A DNA stretch of 6,489 nt from Micrococcales bacterium (GTDB lineage Bacteria; Actinomycetota; Actinomycetes; Actinomycetales; Dermatophilaceae), in the NCBI GenBank assembly GCA_003157445.1, contig PMJN01000223.1:9202-15690 (forward strand). The letters run 5' to 3'. Of this stretch, positions 1 to 6,373 are shown in pieces. A program made the translations under genes and the position numbers. The stretch's first letter is position 1, and the number at the start of each line of letters is the position of its first letter. The notes under the pieces were generated by a model that did no database searches, was not told where the DNA came from, and saw nothing but the letters and a program-made list of their open reading frames with translations.

Positions 1-1311
1 CAGGATCCGCTCGACCCGGCGCGGGTCGATCTCGGCAACGCACGGACCATCGGTTGGTATGACGTCCAGACGGCTGCCCCGGCGCGCGGACAACGCGGCC
101 GTCGACTCGATGGTACGCACGATCGTGTGCCGCAGATCCGTGGCCTCAACGTCAAGTGCAGCCGCCCCTGCGTCGAAGCGACTGATCTCCAGCAAGTCCG
201 ACAACAGCGACTCAAACCGATCAACCTCGTTGTGCAACAGCTCTGCCGAACGGGAAACTGACGGATCGAAATCGTGTCGGGACTCGTGGATCAGATCGCC
301 CGCCATACGAATCGTCGTCAACGGGGTGCGCAGCTCATGGGATACATCAGAGACGAACCGCTGCTGCACCCGTGAGAGATCCTCCAGCTGACGAATCTGC
401 TTCTGCAAGCTGTCCGCCATGGCATTGAAGGCTTTGCCTAGCCTGGCAATGTCATCTTCGCCGTGTGCGCGCATGCGTTCATGCAGCCGCCCTGAGGACA
501 GCCGTTCGGCCACCAGAGCGGCCCGCCGCACCGGATCGACCACAAGGCGAGTCACCACATAAGCCACCGCACCCAACAGAAGTACCAACGCGATTCCACC
601 CAGGGTGAATGTCCTGCCGACAACCCCCAACGTCTGCTGTTCGCGGTCAAGGGGAAACACGAAATACAGCTCGTACTGTCCTGCCACCGCCAATGTCACC
701 CGCGAGCCGACGATGGCAGCGGGTACCCGCGTTCCGTCGGAAGAGTTGATCGAGATGATCTGCACCTGTTGGTGGTTCGGGTCAGCAGCAATCGCGGCGC
801 GCAGCCGGGCCGGCACGCTGGGCAGCCCGACATCGCTGGACAGAACCGTCGGGACGCTCGCAAGACCAGTGTTGTTCATGGCACGGGTCAGAATCACCTC
901 CCGGGTCTGATCTGCCCCAGGGGATGACAGCTGGCCCACGACATCAAACGCTAACTGGGTGAGGCTGACCGCATCCATCCGTCCAGCGGAGTCGAACCTG
1001 GACTGTGCAGCGCGAGCCTGTGCCGTGGCCTCAGCGCGGGCCGTCAGGATGCGGTCGTTGACCAGGCCATCGGCAATGCTTTGGTACAGATAGGAGCCCA
1101 GCATCAGGGCGACGAAAAGCCCCAGCAGTATCGTGGACACGATGACTCGTAGTTGCAGCGACGACCGCCATAGGTGAAGCAGCCAACGGACTGCCCTCTG
1201 CGGGGCGCGACCGGCAGTTCGAGAAGGCAAGTCCGGCGATGGCCCAAGGCGCGAACCTGCGCTAGCCACCCCTAGTGTGGTCTCGTTGGCCGGCCGACTT
1301 CGTGTGAACAT
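1..1311 (-). CDS. mtrB: MtrB sensor histidine kinase (5' part, cut by window edge)
   Basis: Membrane sensor kinase partner of MtrA. My reading of the minus strand from an ATG at 1311 gives 437 codons with no stop down to base 1; the gene is cut by the window, not broken. Order seen: cytoplasmic N-terminus (1-55), first membrane helix (about 56-76), extracytoplasmic sensor region (about 77-233), second helix (about 234-254), HAMP linker (about 255-310), then a HisKA dimerisation domain with the H-box SHELRTPLTT, phospho-acceptor His325. It stops at DPRRVERIL, which in MtrB lies just before the N-box of the ATPase domain, so about 130 residues should be missing if it has the usual length near 560. 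The start lies 3 bases after the mtrA stop and has only a weak Shine-Dalgarno, so translation is probably coupled to mtrA. HAMP to HisKA closely resembles mycobacterial MtrB as I recall it; the sensor loop looks divergent. Confidence 0.96.
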   Translation of the reverse strand, partial: MFTRSRPANETTLGVASAGSRLGPSPDLPSRTAGRAPQRAVRWLLHLWRSSLQLRVIVSTILLGLFVALMLGSYLYQSIADGLVNDRILTARAEATAQARAAQSRFDSAGRMDAVSLTQLAFDVVGQLSSPGADQTREVILTRAMNNTGLASVPTVLSSDVGLPSVPARLRAAIAADPNHQQVQIISINSSDGTRVPAAIVGSRVTLAVAGQYELYFVFPLDREQQTLGVVGRTFTLGGIALVLLLGAVAYVVTRLVVDPVRRAALVAERLSSGRLHERMRAHGEDDIARLGKAFNAMADSLQKQIRQLEDLSRVQQRFVSDVSHELRTPLTTIRMAGDLIHESRHDFDPSVSRSAELLHNEVDRFESLLSDLLEISRFDAGAAALDVEATDLRHTIVRTIESTAALSARRGSRLDVIPTDGPCVAEIDPRRVERIL

Positions 1312-1314
1312 GGC

Positions 1315-1992
1315 CTAGGGAGGACCCGCCCTGTAACCGACGCCGCGCACGGTCACCACGATCTCGGGGTGCTCGGCGTCGTGCTCGATCTTCGAGCGTA
1401 GGCGCTGCACGTGGACATTGACCAGACGAGTGTCACCGGCGTGACGATAGCCCCACACCTGCTCAAGCAGCACCTCGCGGGTGAAGACCTGCCGAGGCTT
1501 GCGTGCCAGTGCAACAAGGAGATCGAACTCCAAGGGGGTCAGTGACAGTGGCTTGCCCTGGCGCTTGACCGTGTGACCTGCCACATCGATATTCAGATCG
1601 CCGATCTGAAGCTGCTCGGCCTCCGGCTCGTCACCGCGGCGCAACCGCGCGCGCACGCGGGCTATCAGCTCCTGTGCCTTGAACGGTTTCAGCACATAGT
1701 CATCGGCGCCAGATTCGAGACCGACCACCACATCGATGGTGTCTGTGCGCGCAGTCAGCATCACGATCGGAATGCCGGACTCAGCACGGATCCGGCGGCA
1801 TACCTCGATCCCGTCGATCCCGGGCAGCATGAGATCCAGCAGCACGATGTCCGGGCGACTCTCGCGAAACAGCGCCATCGCCGAAGATCCGTTGGCACAG
1901 TGCACGACGTCCAGACCCTCGTTGCGCAAAACGATGCCCAGCATCTCCGACAACGCCAGATCGTCATCGACGACCAGTACGCGACCCTTCAC
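1315..1992 (-). CDS. mtrA: MtrA response regulator, OmpR/PhoB type
   Basis: Cytoplasmic DNA-binding response regulator, 225 residues (mycobacterial MtrA is about 228). Residues 4-120 are the receiver domain: acidic pocket D9-D10-D11, phospho-acceptor D53 in LLDLMLPG, switch residues T80 and Y99, and K102 in the KPF motif. Residues about 128-225 are the winged-helix domain; SLTPLEFDLLVALARKPRQV, VWGYRH, LVNVHVQRLR and VRGVGYRAGPP are close to diagnostic for MtrA. No key residue is missing. The start is GTG (1992-1990), with GAGAGGA at 2006-2000 and a 7-base gap. mtrB follows after 3 bases. In relatives MtrA regulates cell-wall hydrolases, resuscitation-promoting factors and division genes; whether it controls the neighbouring pseudopilin genes cannot be seen here. 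Confidence 0.97.
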   Translation of the reverse strand: MKGRVLVVDDDLALSEMLGIVLRNEGLDVVHCANGSSAMALFRESRPDIVLLDLMLPGIDGIEVCRRIRAESGIPIVMLTARTDTIDVVVGLESGADDYVLKPFKAQELIARVRARLRRGDEPEAEQLQIGDLNIDVAGHTVKRQGKPLSLTPLEFDLLVALARKPRQVFTREVLLEQVWGYRHAGDTRLVNVHVQRLRSKIEHDAEHPEIVVTVRGVGYRAGPP

Positions 1993-2043
1993 ACCTTGGT
2001 CCTCTCAGGTTGGTGCCGGTCCGCGCGCATGCGGACCTGAGAG
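1993..2043 (-). promoter_or_regulatory. Structured mtrA leader masking the ribosome binding site
   Basis: In the mRNA sense, CTCTCAGGT (2043-2035) and ACCTGAGAG (2010-2002) are perfect 9-base complements. The 3' arm covers five of the seven bases of the Shine-Dalgarno GAGAGGA (2006-2000). Inside, CCGC (2034-2031) can pair with GCGG (2024-2021), lengthening the stem. An alternative hairpin, GGTCCGC (2037-2031) with GCGGACC (2024-2018), uses part of the same 5' arm and would free the ribosome binding site. The complementarity is seen directly; a role in controlling mtrA translation is inference. The same symmetry could instead be a DNA operator. Confidence 0.45.
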
Positions 2044-2070
2044 CATCGTCTCATGCACGACACGCCCAGC

Positions 2071-2090
2071 GCGGCGATACGCCTCACCGC
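2071..2090 (-). terminator. Small hairpin after the TadG-like gene, possible weak terminator
   Basis: In the mRNA sense GCGGTGA (2090-2084) pairs with TCGCCGC (2077-2071) as a 7-bp stem with one G-U pair and a 6-base loop, 8 bases after the TadG-like stop codon. No U-tract follows, so intrinsic termination would be inefficient. It could separate the pseudopilin unit from mtrA or be chance in GC-rich DNA. The rest of this 106-base gap shows no clear -10/-35 pair. Confidence 0.25.
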
Positions 2091-2098
2091 CACCTGTC

Positions 2099-3769
2099 TC
2101 ACTCCACGAGGCGGACCGGGTCTCCCTGGATACTGGTCGTCCACGACGTCACGTCAGTGGGTTTTGAGCCGCTGCCATAGTTGTACCGCAACCGCACCCA
2201 ACACTGGGTGTAGTCGGCGTCGGCGCAACTGTAGCTAGCGGGTATGGGCACCGCGAGGGATTCCCAGTGGCCGTTGAAGGTGGACGACGCCGTGAACGAG
2301 CAGCCGCTCAAAGTGCCGCTCGCAGGCCCGGTGCCGACACACCCGGTGAACGGGCCACCGGCGGCGAGCGGCGGGTAGACGACCGTGATCGTGCCAGAGG
2401 TGGTGGAGTCTCCGACGTCGAACAGCCTTATGTTGAGAATCTGGCCAGCATCCACGCTGGGGATGCGGGCCAGGTGGAACTCAGTCGTGACCCCCGGCGC
2501 GTTGGAGTCGATGCTCATCTTCTCCCGGCCGAACACTGAGAGGGACTCCTTGTCAGTGCCGACCGAGCCGTATGCCCGAATGGCGAAGTGGTTGCTGGCA
2601 TTGGCGTTGTCCGACGTGCCGAGTTTCGTCTTTACCTGGATGAGATAGTCACCCACGACAGGGTTGGTGATGGTGCACAGAGTCGTCCAGCGTCTGAACC
2701 CGTCGACGATTGTCCCGTTCCCGTCGACTGCCGGCTGCCCTTGGTTGAAGGTCGAGGTGCTTGCCTTATTGAGCACGTTGAAGAGAGTCCCTGAGTAGCC
2801 GGGGTAGGTCCTCTGACACCCTGTGTGCACCGGGAATGTCGAGGGGTCCCAAGCGCTGGTACCGGGGTCACGGACCGTGAACTGAGTGTTCATGGGGGTG
2901 GTGTTGTTGGAGGGGTCGAAGAGATAGTCGCCCGTGCAGTAGGCGCCCGATGCTCCAGCCGCATACCTGGTGGCCTCATCTGAGACAAGGTCGTTGCGTG
3001 CAGCCGTCGCCGCCGTACTGCCACTGCCGAAGTTCGTGTCGCAGGGCGAGCCGGTGCTCACGAAGACCGGGTCGAAAAGCTGGATGGTCAAGCTCGTCAT
3101 GGGAGCCTTCACCGAGACGGTGTAGTAGTAGCCGTCCGTGGCGTAGTCGTTGTTCGTGCTGCCGGTACAGCCATCGGCAGCGGTGAGGCAGCTCACAGAC
3201 TGGTAGGCATCGCCGTTGGCCTTGTCACTGCCGGGCGAGTTCACGTTGGCCCAGAACTGACCGAGGACGCCCGAACATGCAGTGGCCCGATAGGACGCCT
3301 GATCTGGGTCGTTACCGAACTCGTTGCACGGACTGCCCATCGGAACCGGTTCGGAATAGTCGGCGACAGCGGTTCTGGCAACCGTCGTGCTCGGCAGGCC
3401 AAGCAGCGACCCGAAGAAGTTGGTGACCGACCGCTTGACGGTCACCCGCAGCCGGGTGGGCTGGCCGTCTACTGCCGGAGTGACGGTCGTGGAGCTCACG
3501 CCGTCCTGGAAACCGTTGATCTTTGAGTAGGTTCGCGCCGTGGAGAAGGCCGAGGTCGAGTCCCCCGGCAGGTAGGTCACCCCCGCCATGGCTGCGGCAT
3601 CGGCAGCGGCCTGCTCCTGCTGACCGACCTGGTACCAGTGGCCCACGTCGACGGCGAACGCAGCCAGACCCATGAGAGTCATAAGCAACATGGCGGTCAT
3701 CACCGCCACGTAGCCGGCCTCCTTGGATCGGCCGTGCCGAAGGCGTGCCCAGCAAGTCTGAATGGTCAT
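2099..3769 (-). CDS. TadG-like membrane-anchored envelope protein, cysteine-rich exterior
   Basis: A 556-residue protein with the putative Flp pilus-assembly TadG-like N-terminal domain: a short basic tail, one membrane helix (about 19-41), then the hallmark DVGHWY (41-46) and QAAADAAAMAG (53-63). TadG-type proteins are thought to tie the tight-adherence machine to the cell surface. The remaining ~490 residues should be outside; they are rich in Ser, Thr, Gly and Asn with alternating hydrophobic stretches suggesting beta structure, and contain exactly twelve cysteines. I see no von Willebrand A metal-site motif (DxSxS), which many proteobacterial TadG proteins carry. I chose the ATG at 3769 because it overlaps the upstream TGA as ATGA; an in-frame GTG at 3778 would add three residues. 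Unlike the TadE neighbours, it has Met24 instead of Glu at +5 after Gly19, so prepilin-type cleavage is unlikely. The exterior's function is unknown. Confidence 0.85.
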   Translation of the reverse strand: MTIQTCWARLRHGRSKEAGYVAVMTAMLLMTLMGLAAFAVDVGHWYQVGQQEQAAADAAAMAGVTYLPGDSTSAFSTARTYSKINGFQDGVSSTTVTPAVDGQPTRLRVTVKRSVTNFFGSLLGLPSTTVARTAVADYSEPVPMGSPCNEFGNDPDQASYRATACSGVLGQFWANVNSPGSDKANGDAYQSVSCLTAADGCTGSTNNDYATDGYYYTVSVKAPMTSLTIQLFDPVFVSTGSPCDTNFGSGSTAATAARNDLVSDEATRYAAGASGAYCTGDYLFDPSNNTTPMNTQFTVRDPGTSAWDPSTFPVHTGCQRTYPGYSGTLFNVLNKASTSTFNQGQPAVDGNGTIVDGFRRWTTLCTITNPVVGDYLIQVKTKLGTSDNANASNHFAIRAYGSVGTDKESLSVFGREKMSIDSNAPGVTTEFHLARIPSVDAGQILNIRLFDVGDSTTSGTITVVYPPLAAGGPFTGCVGTGPASGTLSGCSFTASSTFNGHWESLAVPIPASYSCADADYTQCWVRLRYNYGSGSKPTDVTSWTTSIQGDPVRLVE

Positions 3770-4377
3770 GGTTTGCACCCCGTACTAACTGGTATCGGCT
3801 CGAGCGACAAGACGCTTGCCTCCGAGATGTAGATGGTCTTCAGGACGAACCCAGTGATCGGGTTGTGCTTGAGCTGGATGTAGACACCGATCCGATCCAG
3901 AGGTCCGCCGATACTCAGACTGCACGCGTTCTGAGTGGTGGACGCCCAGGTATCAGTGAGCGGGACAAATGCCTTCGCGCCGCTGTCCCATTTGAACTTC
4001 ACGCAGTAGTTACAGTCGCTGAAGTTACTGAAACCGATGGTTTTGTTCGTGGTGGGGTCCACCTTGAAGACCCACAACTGCTGCACGTCGCTGAAGTTCA
4101 TCGCACCTCCGGTCTGCGCCACCTTGTTCGCCGCAACCTGTGCGAAGGTAGCCATGCGCGGGTTGGCCGAAGCCGTCCGCACTCCTGCCCGGACGGCTCC
4201 GGCAACTGCGAGATAGTCCTTGAAGACGAACCCCAACTCGATGATGCCAAAGAGCAACGCCATCACGACCGGAGTCACAATGGCTGCCTCGACCGCTGAG
4301 GCACCACGATCGCCCAGAGCTGGCTTGCGCCTTCTGGAGGGCATCTGCGACCGAGCAAGACCCAACACGTCAGGCAC
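3766..4377 (-). CDS. TadE-family pseudopilin, second copy
   Basis: TadE-like minor pseudopilin of 203 residues. A basic N-terminal tail (SRRRK at 14-18) leads to GASAVEAA (25-32) and one membrane helix (about 29-51), with LLFGIIELGF typical of TadE. Gly25 followed by Glu30 at +5 matches the type IVb prepilin-peptidase rule, so cleavage after Gly25 is likely. The exterior has four cysteines (122, 125, 152, 201) and a C-terminal part with DRIGVYI (161-167) and LEP (192-194), common in actinobacterial TadE proteins. It is clearly a paralogue of the preceding gene. The start is GTG at 4377, overlapping the upstream stop by 8 bases without a strong Shine-Dalgarno, which suggests re-initiation; ATG at codon 12 is a possible alternative. 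Its stop overlaps the TadG-like start as ATGA. Confidence 0.9.
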   Translation of the reverse strand: MPDVLGLARSQMPSRRRKPALGDRGASAVEAAIVTPVVMALLFGIIELGFVFKDYLAVAGAVRAGVRTASANPRMATFAQVAANKVAQTGGAMNFSDVQQLWVFKVDPTTNKTIGFSNFSDCNYCVKFKWDSGAKAFVPLTDTWASTTQNACSLSIGGPLDRIGVYIQLKHNPITGFVLKTIYISEASVLSLEPIPVSTGCKP

Positions 4378-4942
4378 CTGGCTTGCAGTGAACGTCAGTG
4401 GTCCACGGCTCGAGCCACATCACCGTCGACTGGCTGATGATCGAGTTGTTGAAGAAGAAGCCCAGCGGGGAGGTGTGCGTGTATTTCACGTAGACCCCCA
4501 GAGAGTCACGGCCAGCGTCGCCCGGGCAGGCGTTCTGATTGGTGCTCAGCCAGTTCGAGGAGCTCGCTGTCGTGAGCTGGGAGCCGCTCGGCGTGAACGG
4601 CACGCAGCTGCTGGATGAGTTGCAGGTCGCGGGCGGCTGCCCGGTTGCTGCCGTGGTCTTGTAGACCCACACCGCCTGAACGTTGGCCAGGGTCAGGCCC
4701 GAGAGTGCATTGGTCACCTGGTCTGCGGAGGCCTGGGCGAAGTTCGAGACCCTCGGCTGGGAGGCGCCCATCCGCGCACCGGCCCGAGCGGCCGCCGAGA
4801 CCGACAGCCAGTCCTTGAACAGAAACGACGACTCGCAGATGCCGAACAACAAGATAACCAGGAAGATCGAGACAAAGGCGGTCTCGACCGCGACAGCTCC
4901 GCTGTCGTGGCGACCCATTGATTCCCACGGCTGCAATGGCAT
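4370..4942 (-). CDS. TadE-family pseudopilin, first gene of the unit
   Basis: TadE-like minor pseudopilin of 190 residues, first in a three-gene unit. GAVAVETA (15-22) precedes a membrane helix (about 19-41) with LLFGICESSF. Gly15 with Glu20 at +5 fits cleavage by a prepilin peptidase. FKDWLSVSAAARAGAR (42-57) continues the family pattern. Outside there are four cysteines (107, 113, 139, 186) matching those of the next gene, plus one in the helix (C36). Shared blocks include FAQ, WV.K, ST.QNAC, LGVY/IGVY, LEP and CKP. The ATG start is well supported by AGAGAGGA about 9 bases upstream (4951-4958), the strongest ribosome binding site in this unit. The product should be inserted by Sec and remain membrane-bound or enter a pilus-like assembly. 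Confidence 0.9.
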   Translation of the reverse strand: MPLQPWESMGRHDSGAVAVETAFVSIFLVILLFGICESSFLFKDWLSVSAAARAGARMGASQPRVSNFAQASADQVTNALSGLTLANVQAVWVYKTTAATGQPPATCNSSSSCVPFTPSGSQLTTASSSNWLSTNQNACPGDAGRDSLGVYVKYTHTSPLGFFFNNSIISQSTVMWLEPWTTDVHCKPGA

Positions 4943-4966
4943 CGACCGATGTCCTCTCTTTTGACC

Positions 4967-5011
4967 AATCTAAGTCCGCCATAGGTCACCCAAGGGGCGC
5001 TCGGCGGACTT
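4967..5011 (-). promoter_or_regulatory. Inverted repeat with embedded promoter candidate before the pseudopilin unit
   Basis: A perfect 9-bp inverted repeat, AAGTCCGCC (4972-4980) and GGCGGACTT (5003-5011), is separated by 22 bases. In the minus-strand sense a -10-like TAGATT (4972-4967) and a -35-like TTGGGT (4993-4988) sit 15 bases apart, shorter than the usual 17; the -35 lies inside the repeat and the -10 touches its arm, as for an operator. Alternatively the repeat forms an RNA hairpin 46 bases after the glycosyltransferase stop, with an inner GCCC/GGGU stem, acting as a terminator without a U-tract. The repeat is certain; its role is not. Confidence 0.4.
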
Positions 5012-5057
5012 CAGGCCGTAGGTGCGATGCCTGCCTCACCCGTTCGACCGATGGCAC

Positions 5058-6215
5058 TCAGGAGGCCGTGCGGATCCCCATCTCCGTCTTTTGGGGGCTC
5101 CGGGCGTAGAAGATCAGGTAGGCAAGCGCAACCACCGTGTACGCGAGGCAGGCAGCGGCCTGCCACAAGTTATCCCGAAGCTCAAGAAGATCCCCGCGCG
5201 GGGTGAACCACATCGGCCCGACCACAAATACAGCACCGAGCACAGCAGCAGCGACAAGGTGTCGGCCCTGCACCAGCACGAGCAGAGCCAAGACAGCCCA
5301 GACCCAGTGGTGGGTCCACGAGACCGGTGAGGCCAGCAATGACGCGAAGCCGATGCAGACGAGCCCGTTGACATCATTGCCAGAGTCGATCTGCCGCTTA
5401 GCTGCGATCACGCCCAGCAACAGGGCACCGATCGACAGGAGCAACGTAACCACCACCGGGGGCGAGAGATCACGGGAAAGGCGCATGAATGCCCCGGTCA
5501 GGGACTGGTTATCCCCCCGGATGACCGCATCCGAACCGAAGCGAGACAACTGGATGAATCCACCACTCCAGAAGAACCAGGAGGCGTTAGGGGCGAACAC
5601 TGCGCCCACAACGCCGGTAACAGCGAAAACGGCAATGGCGCGACCCACCGCCCACCACTCCCGTTTGAGTATGAGAAAAAGGATAAACGCGCCAGGCAGG
5701 AGCTTGATGCCGGCAGCGATGCCGATCAACATCCCCCGATACCGCGCAGGGACCACAAGGCAGTCGATGACGACAAGAGCGAGCAGCACAAGGTTGATCT
5801 GGCCGAGAAGAAAGGTCCGCGCGAACGGTTCAAGGCTCAGACCAATCAACCCGACAATGGCGGCGGCGGCCACGTTCATACGTAGGCGTCGGGCGCACAC
5901 CACCACGACCACGACATAGCAGCCGATCGAGGCCAGGGTAAGTGCCAACCGCGCACCGAAGTCCCCCAAGAGCTCCAGAGGCACAAAGAACACCGCAGCG
6001 AACGGCGGGTACGTGAAGTACTGACCTTGCACGCTCACGGAGTAAAGCGGCTCGTGGCGGATCACCGCCCCTGCTCCACGGATGTACACATCCAGATCGA
6101 TCCAGATGCCCTTGCGAATCCCGCCCCATCGCACCCAGAGAAGGGCAGCCAGAACGCTGGCCACCGTGATGTACACCAGTGGTGGTCTCCGGGCAGCATT
6201 CGAGCGTTGCACCAT
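5058..6215 (-). CDS. GT87-family (DUF2029) polyprenyl-phosphate mannosyltransferase, membrane
   Basis: Integral membrane glycosyltransferase of the GT-C fold, 385 residues from the chosen start, with roughly ten hydrophobic segments. GT87 enzymes such as mycobacterial PimE move mannose from polyprenyl-phosphomannose onto lipid-linked glycans on the outer face of the membrane. Family marks: WIDLDVYIRGA (38-48) in the first outer loop, where an Asp (D40 or D42) is the catalytic candidate; YPPFAAVFFVPL (69-80); LLGQINLVLL (136-145); GIKLLPGAF (169-177); GDNQSLTGA (234-242); and PVSWTHHWVW (297-306). Acceptor and sugar cannot be read from sequence. Start: ATG at 6215, with GGGGAGG at 6224-6218; the adjacent GTG codon (6212) has better spacing and is equally possible. 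The frame stays open to a TTG at 6314, but that stretch lacks family-like sequence. A 115-base gap separates it from the pseudopilin genes. Confidence 0.9.
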   Translation of the reverse strand: MVQRSNAARRPPLVYITVASVLAALLWVRWGGIRKGIWIDLDVYIRGAGAVIRHEPLYSVSVQGQYFTYPPFAAVFFVPLELLGDFGARLALTLASIGCYVVVVVVCARRLRMNVAAAAIVGLIGLSLEPFARTFLLGQINLVLLALVVIDCLVVPARYRGMLIGIAAGIKLLPGAFILFLILKREWWAVGRAIAVFAVTGVVGAVFAPNASWFFWSGGFIQLSRFGSDAVIRGDNQSLTGAFMRLSRDLSPPVVVTLLLSIGALLLGVIAAKRQIDSGNDVNGLVCIGFASLLASPVSWTHHWVWAVLALLVLVQGRHLVAAAVLGAVFVVGPMWFTPRGDLLELRDNLWQAAACLAYTVVALAYLIFYARSPQKTEMGIRTAS

Positions 6216-6371
6216 TGCCTCCCCGACAATCACCGGCTGTCTCGAGAAGAATACCCAGCACATGTTCGAAAAAGACGGCATGCCTCCAACCACGGACGAC
6301 AAAACTTGAGGCAAAATAGTGGGTTGGCTGCGCTAAGCGTTGCAAATAGTGGATTGGCCGCGCTAGGCGTT
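6216..6371 (-). other. Intergenic region before the GT87 gene
   Basis: About 156 bases between the stop of the right-edge gene and the GT87 start. It holds the two-unit 30-bp repeat (6314-6373) and then about 100 bases that are less GC-rich, with short T runs in the mRNA sense. TATTCT (6253-6248) and TATTTT (6318-6313) both fit the loose actinobacterial -10 pattern TANNNT, but neither has a recognisable -35, so I name no promoter. No convincing hairpin terminator is seen after the upstream stop. Confidence 0.4.
6218..6224 (-). promoter_or_regulatory. Ribosome binding site deciding the GT87 start
   Basis: GGGGAGG in the mRNA sense lies 2 bases before the ATG at 6215 and 5 bases before the next codon, GTG at 6212. 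It argues against the longer forms starting further upstream and favours one of these two adjacent codons. Confidence 0.55.
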
Positions 6372-6373
6372 CT
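6314..6373. repeat. Two tandem 30-bp imperfect direct repeats
   Basis: Unit one (6314-6343) and unit two (6344-6373) agree at all but three positions over their first 28 bases. On the plus strand each begins AAATAGTGG, continues TTGGC, and ends GCGCTA.GCGTT. Each has a small internal symmetry, CGCTAAGCG in one and CGCTAGGCG in the other. The array begins inside the stop codon of the right-edge gene and lies about 100 bases upstream of the GT87 start. The 30-bp period is close to three helical turns, which suits paired protein binding, but a dispersed intergenic repeat family is equally possible. Confidence 0.85.

Noticed and set aside
1..1311. mtrB as a truncated pseudogene
   Set aside because: The frame is open to the first base and ends within the kinase domain; this is the window edge, not a lesion.
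1573..2040. Plus-strand open frame of 155 codons opposite mtrA
   Set aside because: His/Gln/Arg-rich product mirrors conserved MtrA codons on the other strand.
3745..4299. Plus-strand open frame of 184 codons
   Set aside because: Antisense to the second TadE gene; no domain, no ribosome binding site, and the opposite strand explains the openness.
4984..4991. GGTCACCC as a possible MtrA binding site
   Set aside because: It only partly resembles the reported GTCACA-type half-sites, is single, and such short matches are common in GC-rich DNA.
4942..5053. 10-bp direct repeat TCGACCGATG at 4942-4951 and 5044-5053
   Set aside because: Short, partly within the start codon of the first TadE gene, and no gene lies between as cargo; not enough for an attachment site or target duplication.
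5137..5919. Plus-strand open frame of 260 codons
   Set aside because: It lies wholly antisense to the GT87 gene, whose motifs are clear; its product is low-complexity (Thr, Arg, Ala, Pro) with no recognisable domain, as expected for a shadow frame in GC-rich DNA.
6216..6314. N-terminal extension of the GT87 protein to a TTG at 6314
   Set aside because: The extra 33 residues start inside the repeat, lack family-like sequence, and are bypassed by a good ribosome binding site at 6218-6224.
6314..6373. CRISPR-like array
   Set aside because: Only two units, directly abutting with no spacer, and no cas gene nearby.
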